Of a DNA stretch of 64,000 bases, positions 51,979-60,486 are shown one piece after another. Numbering within the stretch: the first letter of the stretch is position 1; each line of letters starts with the position of its first letter. The notes under the pieces are model-generated. The model made no database searches and was not told where the DNA came from. It was given only the letters and a program-made list of their open reading frames with translations. The stretch lies in NCBI GenBank assembly GCA_052400685.1, contig JBQTGJ010000009.1, one strand, 5' to 3'. A program made the translations under genes and the position numbers. The DNA comes from CAZHHH01 sp052400685 (GTDB taxonomy: Bacteria; Bacteroidota; Bacteroidia; Bacteroidales; Marinilabiliaceae).

Positions 51979-52881
51979 ATGGGCAATACAAAAGAGCATC
52001 ACCATCACCACCACGAGGTAAGCGGCAAAAATCTGGGTTGGTCTATTTTCCTGAATGTGGCCATCACGGTGGCCGAAGCCATTGGTGGCATAATATCGGG
52101 AAGTATGGCGCTGCTGAGCGATGCCACACACAATTTCAGCGATGTCATTTCACTCGTTGTGAGCTACATTGCCAATAAACTCACGAAAAGGAAGGCCACC
52201 GAAAACCAAACCTATGGCTTCAAACGCTCCGAAATAGTTGCCGCATTTATCAATTCGGGCACGCTAATGGTTCTGTCCATTTTTATTTTCTATGAAGGCA
52301 TTCAACGCTTCTTCGACCCGGTAGAGATTGCGTCCAACTGGGTCATCTGGCTGGCCCTGGCTAGTATCGTGGTAAATGGTCTGAGCGTCTTATTTATACA
52401 ACACGATGCCCGTAATAACATGAATATCAAGTCAGCTTACCTGCATCTGCTGACCGATATGATAACTTCGGTTGCCGTACTTATTGGTGGTGTGATTATG
52501 AAATACCTGCATTGGTATTGGATCGATGCCATTTTCTCAACTGCCATTGCCATTTATTTAATTTATACCAGTTGGCATATCTTTAAATCGGCGCTTGAAA
52601 TTATCATGCAATTTACCCCTTCAAATATTGACGTTAAAGATATTGCCAAATCCATTGAGGCCATTGCTCAGGTGAAAAATATTCATCACGTTCATGTTTG
52701 GCAAATTAATGAACATGACATCATGTTTGAAGCCCATATTGATTTAATGAAAGACATCAAAATAACCGAATTTGAGCCCATTTTATTAACAATAAAAGAG
52801 ATGCTGTCCCAGTTTGGTATAAATCATATAACCATTCAACCCGAATTTTCTGTCGACGACAAAAAGCAACTCATCTCTTAA
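51979..52881 (+). CDS. CDF-family divalent metal exporter (CzcD/ZitB type)
   Basis: A 300-residue inner-membrane antiporter. N-terminal metal-binding tail MGNTKEHHHHHHEV; six helices; metal site in TM2 (LLSDATHNFSDVISL) and TM5 (LHLLTDMITSVAV), the HxxxD/HxxxD pattern of zinc-type members; a His-rich loop is absent. A cytoplasmic C-terminal domain follows (about 205-300; KNIHHVHVWQINEHDIMFEA). It should export Zn2+ (perhaps Co2+ or Cd2+) for H+ or K+. It complements the heavy-metal RND pump at 30743. Confidence 0.9.
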   Translation: MGNTKEHHHHHHEVSGKNLGWSIFLNVAITVAEAIGGIISGSMALLSDATHNFSDVISLVVSYIANKLTKRKATENQTYGFKRSEIVAAFINSGTLMVLSIFIFYEGIQRFFDPVEIASNWVIWLALASIVVNGLSVLFIQHDARNNMNIKSAYLHLLTDMITSVAVLIGGVIMKYLHWYWIDAIFSTAIAIYLIYTSWHIFKSALEIIMQFTPSNIDVKDIAKSIEAIAQVKNIHHVHVWQINEHDIMFEAHIDLMKDIKITEFEPILLTIKEMLSQFGINHITIQPEFSVDDKKQLIS

Positions 52882-52899
52882 CAACAGGGCGCCTTACAA

Positions 52900-53148
52900 A
52901 TGAAATACAGACTCGCATTTTTCCAGCGTCACAAGTCTTAAATTTAAACTTCCTAACTCAAACTCCTGACTTCCTGACTTTATGGACAGACACTAAATAG
53001 AGTTTGTCCATAAACTAAGTGTTTGAAATATAAAGTTCAAATTCAAGGCCTGTGAAGTCATAAAAATCAAGGAGTTTACTTTTCGTAAATGACTGTTTTT
53101 ATGACAAGCATAACGCAGAAGTTGACTTTATAGACAAACACTAAATAG
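52900..53148. repeat. R1 repeats: one partial reverse, one full forward copy
   Basis: 52900-52997 is a decayed reverse copy (CACAAGTCTTAAATTTAAAC, CTTTATGGACAGACACT at the end). 53000-53148 is full length in forward orientation with the usual core. It ends about 35 bp upstream of the arsR2 promoter. Confidence 0.75.
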
Positions 53149-53182
53149 TTGGTTAGTCGGCCACAAAAACAAAGCTTATTTT

Positions 53183-53225
53183 TTTGTTTTGACAACACTA
53201 TGTCGTATGTTTGCGTCATACAACA
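53183..53225 (+). promoter_or_regulatory. arsR2 promoter with operator
   Basis: TTTG at 53183-53186, 19-nt spacer, TATGTTTG at 53206-53213: an exact match to the Bacteroidota consensus. The inverted repeat TGTCGTATG (53201-53209) and CATACAACA (53217-53225) straddles the -7 box with a 7-nt spacer. It differs from the GTTCGT-N6-ACGAAC sites of the first ars locus, so the two repressors probably do not cross-bind. Confidence 0.7.
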
Positions 53226-53239
53226 CGCGAAACAAAAAA

Positions 53240-53566
53240 ATGGATAAAAGAGAAATATTTGATGATGAGTTGCAGGAATTAGCTCAGTTTGCCAAGGCTA
53301 TCTCACACCCTGCCCGACTGGCCATTCTGAAATACTTATCAGAGACAAAAGCTTGTATTTCAGGCGACATTTCAGGCTTCCTGCCCCTAAGCCGCACCAC
53401 GGTCTCACAGCATTTAAAAGAACTAAAAAATATAGGATTAATCCATGGAGAAGTGGAAGGACTTAAAATAAATTATTGTTTATCCGGAGCCACCATTAAA
53501 AAATTTAAGACCCTTTTTAATGATTTTTTTCAGGACGAATCCTTTTGTTGCAATAATCAGTGTTAA
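53240..53566 (+). CDS. arsR: ArsR-family metalloid-responsive repressor (second copy)
   Basis: A 108-residue winged-helix repressor, start at 53240 (MDKREIFDDELQELAQ). HTH about 45-70 (ISGFLPLSRTTVSQHLKELK). Likely As(III) ligands: Cys in ETKACISGD at the HTH entrance and the C-terminal cluster ESFCCNNQC. It shares about half its HTH residues with the first ArsR (46198). It heads arsR-arsC-acr3 and has its own operator. Confidence 0.88.
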   Translation: MDKREIFDDELQELAQFAKAISHPARLAILKYLSETKACISGDISGFLPLSRTTVSQHLKELKNIGLIHGEVEGLKINYCLSGATIKKFKTLFNDFFQDESFCCNNQC

Positions 53567-53584
53567 CGCCTAAAACAGAAAAAT

Positions 53585-54010
53585 ATGAAAATACTAATTC
53601 TATGCACCGGCAACAGCTGCCGCAGTCAAATGGCTCACGGCTTTTTACAGTCGTTCGATTCAAACATCACCGTTCGTTCAGCGGGAACAGAAGCCTCTGG
53701 TAAGTTGAACAGCAAAGCCGTGAAAGCCATGGCCGAAGCAGGTATCGACATCAGTCATCACACCTCCGATCCGGTAGAAAAATACCTGGGGCAGGAATGG
53801 GATTATGTGGTTACCGTTTGTGGTGGCGCAAACGAAGCCTGTCCGGCATTCACAGGCAAGGTAAAAACCAGGTTACATATTGGCTTCGATGACCCGTCGC
53901 ATGCCACAGGAACCGAAGAGTTTATCTGGAGCGAATTTATTCGTGTTCGCGACGAAATAAAAACTGCTTTTTATAAACTATATACCGAACAAATAAAACC
54001 GCAATTATAG
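53585..54010 (+). CDS. arsC: Arsenate reductase, low-molecular-weight phosphatase type
   Basis: A 141-residue cytoplasmic enzyme reducing arsenate to arsenite for export. The P-loop MKILILCTGNSCRSQMAHGF gives CxxxxxCR with the nucleophile Cys at residue 7; a resolving Cys pair sits further on in VTVCGGANEACPAF (CxxxxxxC), and DDPSHATGTEE matches the DPxxA block. This is the thioredoxin-coupled type (as in S. aureus pI258). Placed 19 bp after arsR2 and 4 bp before acr3, in one operon. Confidence 0.94.
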   Translation: MKILILCTGNSCRSQMAHGFLQSFDSNITVRSAGTEASGKLNSKAVKAMAEAGIDISHHTSDPVEKYLGQEWDYVVTVCGGANEACPAFTGKVKTRLHIGFDDPSHATGTEEFIWSEFIRVRDEIKTAFYKLYTEQIKPQL

Positions 54011-54013
54011 GTT

Positions 54014-55039
54014 ATGGCAAAAAAAAACATCGGATTTTTTGAAAAATACCTGACACTTTGGGTCGCTCTTTGTATTGGAGCGGGTATTTTAATTGGCAAT
54101 TTTGCCGGCGACAGTGTGCTCTTTTTGAGCAAAATGGAACTTTACAAAGTCAACATCCCGGTGGCAATTTTGGTTTGGTTAATGATTTATCCAATGATGC
54201 TGCAAATTGACTTTTCGAGCATTAAAAATGTTGGCAAACGCCCCAAAGGCCTGATTCTAACATTGGTGGTAAACTGGCTGATTAAACCTTTTACCATGGC
54301 CTTTTTTGCCTGGATATTCTTCACCAAAATATATGCTGCCTATATAACCCCCGAGTTAGCCGGAGAATACATCGCGGGTGCAATTCTTTTGGGAGCAGCC
54401 CCCTGTACCGCCATGGTTTTTGTGTGGAGCTATCTCACCGATGGCGATCCGAACTACACCCTGGTTCAGGTTTCGGTAAATGACCTGATTATTCTGGTCG
54501 CCTTTGTCCCCATCGTAGGCTTTCTGCTTGGCGTGACCAACGTTAAGGTTCCATACGATACGCTGGTTACCAGTGTTCTGATTTTTGTGGTCGTTCCCTT
54601 GTTGGCGGGTTATCTTACCAACAAAAGTTTAATTCGACAAAAAGGGGCTGACTGGTTTAAAAAAGTCTTTCTGCCAAAGTTCAAACCAGTTTCCATAATC
54701 GCCTTATTGCTTACGCTGATATTACTTTTTGCCTTTCAGGGAAACACCATCACAAATAATCCTCTCATCATTTTGCTGGTGGCCGTTCCACTGATCTTAC
54801 AAACTTATTTCATTTTTTTCATCACATGGATAAGTGGAAAAAAGCTAAAACTACCACACCCCATCTGCGCCCCTTCGTCCATGATTGGGGCAAGCAACTT
54901 TTTTGAATTAGCCGTTGCGGTGGCAATCGCACTGTTTGGATTGCAATCACCAGCCGCTCTCGTCACCGTTGTGGGCGTATTGGTTGAAGTGCCGGTAATG
55001 CTCTCTTTGGTTGCTTTGGCCAATAGATGGAAGTATTAA
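54014..55039 (+). CDS. acr3: ACR3-family arsenite exporter
   Basis: A 341-residue inner-membrane carrier with ten hydrophobic segments. The conserved Cys in GAAPCTAMVFVWSYL near residue 129 and a Glu in the later helix (GVLVEVPVMLSL) are required in characterised Acr3 proteins; ASNFFELAVAVAI and APSSMIGASNF are also typical. It exports As(OH)3/arsenite using the proton gradient. Final gene of arsR-arsC-acr3; a strong terminator follows. Confidence 0.95.
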   Translation: MAKKNIGFFEKYLTLWVALCIGAGILIGNFAGDSVLFLSKMELYKVNIPVAILVWLMIYPMMLQIDFSSIKNVGKRPKGLILTLVVNWLIKPFTMAFFAWIFFTKIYAAYITPELAGEYIAGAILLGAAPCTAMVFVWSYLTDGDPNYTLVQVSVNDLIILVAFVPIVGFLLGVTNVKVPYDTLVTSVLIFVVVPLLAGYLTNKSLIRQKGADWFKKVFLPKFKPVSIIALLLTLILLFAFQGNTITNNPLIILLVAVPLILQTYFIFFITWISGKKLKLPHPICAPSSMIGASNFFELAVAVAIALFGLQSPAALVTVVGVLVEVPVMLSLVALANRWKY

Positions 55040-55057
55040 CATTTCTTATCAAACAGT

Positions 55058-55093
55058 TTATCATGGAAGCACAATTTCGTGCTTCCATGATAA
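55058..55093 (+). terminator. Terminator of the arsR-arsC-acr3 operon
   Basis: TTATCATGGAAGCAC and GTGCTTCCATGATAA are perfectly complementary (15 bp) around AATTTC, beginning 19 bp after the stop codon of acr3. Confidence 0.75.
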
Positions 55094-55140
55094 ATACAAT
55101 CGCTTGAAAAAATTAACTTAGTGTGCACTTAATGTCTACT

Positions 55141-56097
55141 ATGAAAGCAATAACCATCTTCGTTTTTATAACACTAATAATGAATCAGGCACTTGCTGCG
55201 CAGGATTTACAAGCGGTAGATGAAACCGTAAAATCATATTCGCATTCATTCAAAAAGCCGGAAAAACTGGCAGAACTAATAAACCGTGATTTCACAAAAC
55301 CTGAAGAAAAAACGCGGGCTATTTATGCCTGGATTGCTCTGAATGTAGAATATGATGTTAAGGCTTTAAAAACAAGCACCAAAAGCATCAGCTATTCCTA
55401 TAGCACACCGGAGGAAAAAGCAGAGATTGAGAAAAAAATAGAAAACGACTTAGCGGCAAAAACTTTAAGAACCAGAAAAGGCGTCTGCCAGGGTTATTCC
55501 ACCTTATTTAAGGTATTGTGTGATTTATCCGATATAGAATGTAAAATCATTACAGGTACGGCCAAAATAATGCCTCAGGATATAGGGAAAAAAACAATGC
55601 AGACCAATCATGCCTGGAATGCGGTAAAAATTAATGAAACCTGGCATCTGGTGGATGTCACATGGGGAGCAGGTCATTTGGACACACAGGACGGCCGGTT
55701 TGCAAAGAACTACACCGATGTCTACTTTTTCATGAAACCTGAAAAATTCTTTCTAAAACACTATCCCGAAAATCCGGATTGGTTACTTATAAAAAAGACG
55801 GCTTCAGACTTTGCCAACTTACCCTTATACTATAGCTTAAATACAAATATTGAAATTGCAGAACCAAAAAACGGGGTTATTAAAATGCAAAAGAACAACA
55901 CCGTTACCATCGCACTAAAAAACAGAAAAAACGAAAATATAACTTTCAGTTTTAACAATACGGTAAAAGCTAAAGAAATAGTACCGAACATCAAAAACGG
56001 TGTATGTTATTATAAGGTAAAAGCCAGTGCCGGTTTATTTTTAACCATCTATGTAAATGGCAGTGCTTTTGCAACATATAAACTTGACCGCCATTAA
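55141..56097 (+). CDS. Secreted transglutaminase-like protein
   Basis: A 318-residue exported protein. Start at 55141 gives the signal peptide MKAITIFVFITLIMNQALAA; an ATG three codons upstream and a GTG before that are less good. The transglutaminase core is complete: Cys in RTRKGVCQGYSTLFKVLC, His in TNHAWNAVKI and Asp in HLVDVTWGAG. This is the kyphoscoliosis-like subgroup found in Bacteroidota; some act as proteases, and the true reaction is unknown. A C-terminal Ig-like domain (about 230-318) follows. Single gene after the ars terminator. Confidence 0.86.
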   Translation: MKAITIFVFITLIMNQALAAQDLQAVDETVKSYSHSFKKPEKLAELINRDFTKPEEKTRAIYAWIALNVEYDVKALKTSTKSISYSYSTPEEKAEIEKKIENDLAAKTLRTRKGVCQGYSTLFKVLCDLSDIECKIITGTAKIMPQDIGKKTMQTNHAWNAVKINETWHLVDVTWGAGHLDTQDGRFAKNYTDVYFFMKPEKFFLKHYPENPDWLLIKKTASDFANLPLYYSLNTNIEIAEPKNGVIKMQKNNTVTIALKNRKNENITFSFNNTVKAKEIVPNIKNGVCYYKVKASAGLFLTIYVNGSAFATYKLDRH

Positions 56098-56357
56098 CTG
56101 CATAGAGGCATTGCTCCAAACCACAGTCGTCTAAAATAACTAAGGACACTTTTCTTCTCCCCCCAAAAAACAAATCCGCCACACGTTTAAACAAACCGTT
56201 CCTTCCATCAGAAATCCAACGAAAAGAGCTTCAACACCGCTGTGTCATTGAACTATCACAATATTTATATTTTTTTATGACACACCCCCCTCCAAATTTT
56301 AATAATTTCGAACCTTCAAATTTCTATTTCAATTCTTTTATCATTGACTGCACAGGC

Positions 56358-57650
56358 ATGAAATTCAACCATCTTGTATTAAAAATATTAATATTCACAT
56401 TAGGTCTTTTCGTTATGGCTTTTGGGGTCGCATTATCGGTAAAAGCCAATTTGGGAGTATCCCCTATTTCTTGCATCCCATACGTATTCAGTTTAAAAAT
56501 AGCCTATACACTGGGGCAACTAACCATCTTATTCAATATTCTGCTAATTCTGTTTCAGATTGCACTGTTACGAAAAAAGTATCGTTTAATACAATTGGTG
56601 CAGTTACCTGTTGTCTTCGTGTTTGGATTCTTTATCGATTTAACACTCCATATGGTTTCCGGCATAAATGCAACCAATTATATATGGCAAACATTTTGGT
56701 GTTTACTAAGTTGTGTTGTCATCGCTTTGGGTGTTTTTCTCGAAGTCAAAGCAAATGTCACCTATCTTCCCGGAGAAGGATTAGCTATGGCTATATCCCA
56801 AACCTTTAAAAAAGAATTCGGAAAAGCCAAGATAGGAGTCGATAGCGGCATGGTAATCGTTGGAATTATTAGTTCATTATTGTTTTCACATAAAGTAGAA
56901 GGCATTCGGGAGGGAACCATTGTTGCCGCCATTTTAGTCGGCTTCATTGCCAAATTTTTCAGTACCAGATTAAAAATCATTGACGTATGGCTGTCTCCTA
57001 ATATGGCCAAAACTGCCAATTTAGAAACGGTTCCGAATAAGCCCATTAAAAATCTGGTCATTACCATTTCGCGGGAATACGGTAGTGGAGGGCACGAAAT
57101 TGGTCAGTATGTGGCTAAAAAATTAGGCTTACCGTTTTATGACAAAAATATAATAACCCTAACTGCAAAACAAGGTGGATTTACCTCCGAATACATTCAA
57201 CAAAATGAGCAAAAGTTAGCTCACGCTCTCTTATTTGAACTGTATGAACAAAACTATGCCTATGTGAACGAACAATGTCCGCCTCTCGACGCTCTATTTT
57301 TAGTTCAAAGTAAAATTATAAGAAATATTTGTGCGAAAGAATCGTGTGTTATTGTAGGGCGCTGCGCCAATTTCATACTAAAAGACAACCCCAATAGCTT
57401 CAATGTTTTTATTCATGCAAACAGCCAATATCGAAAAAAGAAAATTGCAGATGAATATGGCCTCAAAACGATAGTTACAGATAAAGATTTGGAAAAAACA
57501 GACCGCGAACGGGCCAACTATTGCCTCCATTTCACAGGTAAAAACTGGAACGATGCGTCCAATTACCATTTAACAATTGATAGTTCAACCTATAAATCGG
57601 AAGAAGTGGCCCAATTAATAATAAACGCGGTGAATAAAAGGGGAACATAA
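56358..57650 (+). CDS. Fusion of a YczE/YitT-like membrane protein and a cytidylate kinase-like domain
   Basis: A 430-residue protein. Start at 56358 (MKFNHLVLKILIFTLGLF) is chosen because upstream codons (MTHPPPNF...) are low in coding quality. Residues 1-215: five to six helices of the YczE/DUF6198 kind (ALSVKANLGVSPISCIPYVF, FLEVKANVTYLPGEGLAMAI). Residues 230-430: a P-loop kinase of the cytidylate kinase-like family, with VITISREYGSGGHEIGQYVA (Walker A-like, near 237), LGLPFYDKNII and IVGRCANFILKD. This two-part layout is known in some Firmicutes and Bacteroidota, but its function is not. It may transport or sense a nucleotide-like or lipid-linked compound and phosphorylate it. Confidence 0.8.
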   Translation: MKFNHLVLKILIFTLGLFVMAFGVALSVKANLGVSPISCIPYVFSLKIAYTLGQLTILFNILLILFQIALLRKKYRLIQLVQLPVVFVFGFFIDLTLHMVSGINATNYIWQTFWCLLSCVVIALGVFLEVKANVTYLPGEGLAMAISQTFKKEFGKAKIGVDSGMVIVGIISSLLFSHKVEGIREGTIVAAILVGFIAKFFSTRLKIIDVWLSPNMAKTANLETVPNKPIKNLVITISREYGSGGHEIGQYVAKKLGLPFYDKNIITLTAKQGGFTSEYIQQNEQKLAHALLFELYEQNYAYVNEQCPPLDALFLVQSKIIRNICAKESCVIVGRCANFILKDNPNSFNVFIHANSQYRKKKIADEYGLKTIVTDKDLEKTDRERANYCLHFTGKNWNDASNYHLTIDSSTYKSEEVAQLIINAVNKRGT

Positions 57651-57984
57651 TTGTTCATCCGAATCAATATTTAGAACATTCCGGACACAATGGCCGCAGC
57701 TATAAAAACAGGCGATGAAGTCAGGGAATTCAAGGCTTGCATAGAAGTTGAACGTTACAGACAGACCCTGTTTTGGGCTTACCCAAAAACTCTTTTGCAG
57801 ATAAAAATCGAACCATGAAAAAGATGCCTCACAAAGAAAGATGATTATTTTGACGAGTTCCAGATAGCCACAGACAATCAATTATAACTATGTGATAGCT
57901 TCATTTTTTGCCCTTCGTAAATAACGTTTTCCTGCTAATACTATTTAATCCATAAAAAAAAATTCAGCTTCATTCAGTTCGACA
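57651..57984. repeat. Gap with a decayed R2 copy and R1 scraps
   Basis: 57817-57896 resembles R2 in forward orientation (CATGAAAAAGATGCCTCACAA, GACGAGTTCCAGATAGCC, AATCAATTATAACTATG) but ends in ATGTGATAGC, not at a gene start. 57715-57765 has R1-like AATTCAAGGCTTGCATAGAAG and GAACGTTACAGACAGACCC. No other feature precedes the EamA gene. Confidence 0.4.
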
Positions 57985-58917
57985 ATGATATACAACAAAA
58001 TAAAAGGTCACCTTGCTATGACCGTAGCCAATATCTCGTGGGGATTGATGGCACCTCTGTCAAAAAGTGTGATGCTGTTTGGAACAGTCAGCTATTTGTC
58101 GCTGGTTGCATACCGCTTAGCAGGTGCAGCCATCGCATTCTGGGTGGCCTCGTTGTTCATAAAAAAAGAGAAAGTGCAACCACGCGACTTTCTGTTCATT
58201 TTTGCAGCCTCGTTGTTTGCCATAATATTTAACCAGGGTGTATTTATCATGGGCGTCTCCTACACCTCTCCCATCAATGCATCCATTATAACCACGCTGT
58301 TACCGATTATGGCTATGGCCATTTCGGCCGTATACCTAAAAGAACCCATAACCATAAAAAAATTAACAGGCGTAGTTATTGGAGGCGCCGGCGCAACAAT
58401 TATCATCCTCAGCAGTTACGGAACATCGGCTGCCGGCGGCACAAAAAACAACCTATTTGGCATTGCTCTTTGCTTTATGGCACAATTCAGTTACGCCATT
58501 TATTTTGTGATATTCAAAAAATTTGTGGAAAAATATTCACCCATTACCCTTATGAAATGGATGTTTCTATTCGCTGTTTTATGTTACGCACCATTCTCCT
58601 TGCATGAAGTATGGACGGTTGATTATGCCGCCATTTCACTAACGACATACCGCGACATCGCATTTATTGTTTTCGGCAGCACTTTTTTGTCGTACCTCAT
58701 GATTCCCATTGGGCAAAAGAATCTCCGTCCCACAGTTGCTACCATGTACAACAATGTACAACCCATAGTGGCTTCTATTGCTGCAGCTGCAATGGGTCTC
58801 GACACCTTTGGCCCGATTAAAGCGTCTGCCATAGGCCTGGTTATACTCGGTGTTTACATCGTAAATAAAAGTAAATCCCGCGAGCAACTGATAGAGACGG
58901 CCGACTTTAAACAATAA
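57985..58917 (+). CDS. EamA/DMT-family transporter
   Basis: A 310-residue inner-membrane protein with ten hydrophobic segments in two EamA repeats: the first from HLAMTVANISWGLMAPLSKS, the second from GIALCFMAQFSYAIYFVIFK. Such transporters move amino acids, purines or other small metabolites; the substrate cannot be deduced. Typical length for the family. Single gene with no obvious partner. Confidence 0.86.
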   Translation: MIYNKIKGHLAMTVANISWGLMAPLSKSVMLFGTVSYLSLVAYRLAGAAIAFWVASLFIKKEKVQPRDFLFIFAASLFAIIFNQGVFIMGVSYTSPINASIITTLLPIMAMAISAVYLKEPITIKKLTGVVIGGAGATIIILSSYGTSAAGGTKNNLFGIALCFMAQFSYAIYFVIFKKFVEKYSPITLMKWMFLFAVLCYAPFSLHEVWTVDYAAISLTTYRDIAFIVFGSTFLSYLMIPIGQKNLRPTVATMYNNVQPIVASIAAAAMGLDTFGPIKASAIGLVILGVYIVNKSKSREQLIETADFKQ

Positions 58918-58978
58918 AAATTTATCCTTCGTCTAACGCTGGCACTTAACCCCACAAAACATCAGACAAATAAATAAT

Positions 58979-59110
58979 TAATGCCTGTCCATAAAATCCG
59001 GATTTGAACTAAAAATTCAATTTAAGGACTTGCAAAACCCGATAAGTGAAAGATTACTGAAGTAAATAACCATCTTTTAAATACGTAAAACAAAAAAATG
59101 GCGCTTTCGT
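58979..59110 (+). repeat. Decayed R1 copy
   Basis: TGCCTGTCCATAAAATCCGG at the left and GGACTTGCAAAACCCGATAAG in the arm; the core is GATTACTGAAGTAAATAACC, which still pairs as TTACT/AGTAA, but the right end is unrecognisable. It lies between converging genes. Confidence 0.5.
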
Positions 59111-59128
59111 GATGACACAATTTAACGC

Positions 59129-59683
59129 TCAAAACTTATAGACGAACCCAATACAAGTATTATCCAAATGGTTTTGCACATATCCATTGTTTACCCCAAC
59201 TTCGAAGGATGAATGATCGTCTCCACTCACAAATGATAACACAGAAGGTAACATCAGGTTAAATCCCCAGCTTTCACAGAAATCATATTTAATACCGGGC
59301 CGAATCAGCATTCCAATGGTGCTATAGCTGTCAATAGCATCGCCACTATAAAAACTGATTGGCAGCTCGCCTTGTCCAAAAAACGTAAAATTTCCTGCGT
59401 TAAAGATTGAATAGCGAGCAAAAGGAACAAGATAAGTACCCTTGGATTTATTGTCAGAATTATCTTTCGTTGATGAAATTCCTAACCGGCCACCTAACGC
59501 CCAATTACCCGCAATATTATAGCCAAATTCAGGCAACAAAGTGATCCCTGAATTTTTAACGCCATACAATTCCTGTTGCCAAACAGAAACAGTACCCCCT
59601 ATCCACATTTTAGCATTTTCCTGTGCAGTCATGATTCCGGCAAAAAACAAAATCATACCAGTGAAAACAGATATCTTTTTCAT
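59129..59683 (-). CDS. Small outer-membrane beta-barrel protein
   Basis: A 184-residue exported protein with signal peptide MKKISVFTGMILFFAGIMTA. The mature part has alternating hydrophobic beta-strands: MWIGGTVSVWQQELYG, LLPEFGYNIAGNWALGGRLG, YLVPFARYSIFNAGNFTFFG, and it ends CIGFVYKF with a terminal Phe, the usual signal for BAM insertion. This fits the 8-strand OmpX/OmpW-like barrels (outer membrane protein beta-barrel domain). Function unknown. The start codon is the end of an R2 repeat. Confidence 0.8.
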   Translation of the reverse strand: MKKISVFTGMILFFAGIMTAQENAKMWIGGTVSVWQQELYGVKNSGITLLPEFGYNIAGNWALGGRLGISSTKDNSDNKSKGTYLVPFARYSIFNAGNFTFFGQGELPISFYSGDAIDSYSTIGMLIRPGIKYDFCESWGFNLMLPSVLSFVSGDDHSSFEVGVNNGYVQNHLDNTCIGFVYKF

Positions 59684-59775
59684 GTGTTAATTATTTAATT
59701 TTTAAGGTCACATGGAACTCCCATGAAAATAATCATCCCCCTGTGTGAAAAATCCTTTATCATGGTCGTTTCATA
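59684..59775 (-). repeat. R2 repeat ending at the barrel gene start codon
   Basis: On the minus strand: ATGAAACGACCATGATAAAGG, TTCACACAGGGGGATGATT, CATGGGAGTTCCATGTGACC, then a T/A-rich tail and ATGAAAAAGATATC, the start codon. Second arm and tail are partly diverged. Confidence 0.7.
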
Positions 59776-60417
59776 AAATTTAAATTAGAATACAATCCCC
59801 CCAAAAAATGATCACGCTCTCAGGATAAAGAACAAACTCTTACAAATTCATAAATTAAACTCTGCCAAAAAATTTGCCAAATCATCATATTACATCCTAA
59901 TAAGATCTTTCATACACCATATCACCTTCACAATCTGAAACATACAGATTTTTATATCTCAAACAATAATCAGAATAATGCAACGTTTTATTCGGACAAA
60001 ATCCCCTGATTGGAGAAAACATCCACAATAACATCAGGCAAGAGTAAGTAGCATCCATAAAGCCGATGTACAAATCCACCTATTAAACAATTCGGACCTC
60101 GTATTCCGGGCAAAATATGAATACATCATCTGTATTTGCTTCAATTGAAAAAAAAGAAATCTCAAATATCCCTACAAATGTCTACGACAATTATGCTTAC
60201 GATTTGACGTAAAAAGTTCAAATTCCTTATTAAAAGTTAACTCTATTCGAGCATTAGAGCCTCCGAACTAAACAGACAATCATTTACCAACCAAACTATT
60301 AACAACCACAACAAAACCGCCATTAACGATCATATACAACCTTTCATTTTTAATTTATCTGCTAGAATCGGCTTTTTCACACTATCTGGAATCATTCTAA
60401 AATACTAACTTATAGGG
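59776..60417. other. Long gap upstream of the TonB receptor gene
   Basis: About 640 bp, AT-rich, without R1 or R2. A minus-strand 60-codon frame (59897-60079) has no start context or family. No clear Fur-like site could be found by eye. Confidence 0.4.
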
Positions 60418-60449
60418 ATTGTAAAACCACATCCCCCGAGATACTTTTG
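60418..60449 (+). promoter_or_regulatory. TonB receptor promoter
   Basis: ATTG at 60418-60421, 20-nt spacer, TACTTTTG at 60442-60449; the ATG follows 37 bp later, preceded by a purine-rich AAGGGGAA. Confidence 0.55.
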
Positions 60450-60486
60450 ACATAATTTTAAGCTATCAAAACAAGGGGAATTAAAA

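Noticed and set aside
2211..59775. R2 as a conserved leader peptide (MKRAMGI.SHTEG or longer)
   Set aside because: Several copies open a short frame at their ATG, but the frame and stop position differ from copy to copy and some stop after four codons, so conservation is at the DNA or RNA level.
59897..60079. Minus-strand frame of 60 codons
   Set aside because: No signal, family or start context; probably a chance opening in AT-rich sequence.
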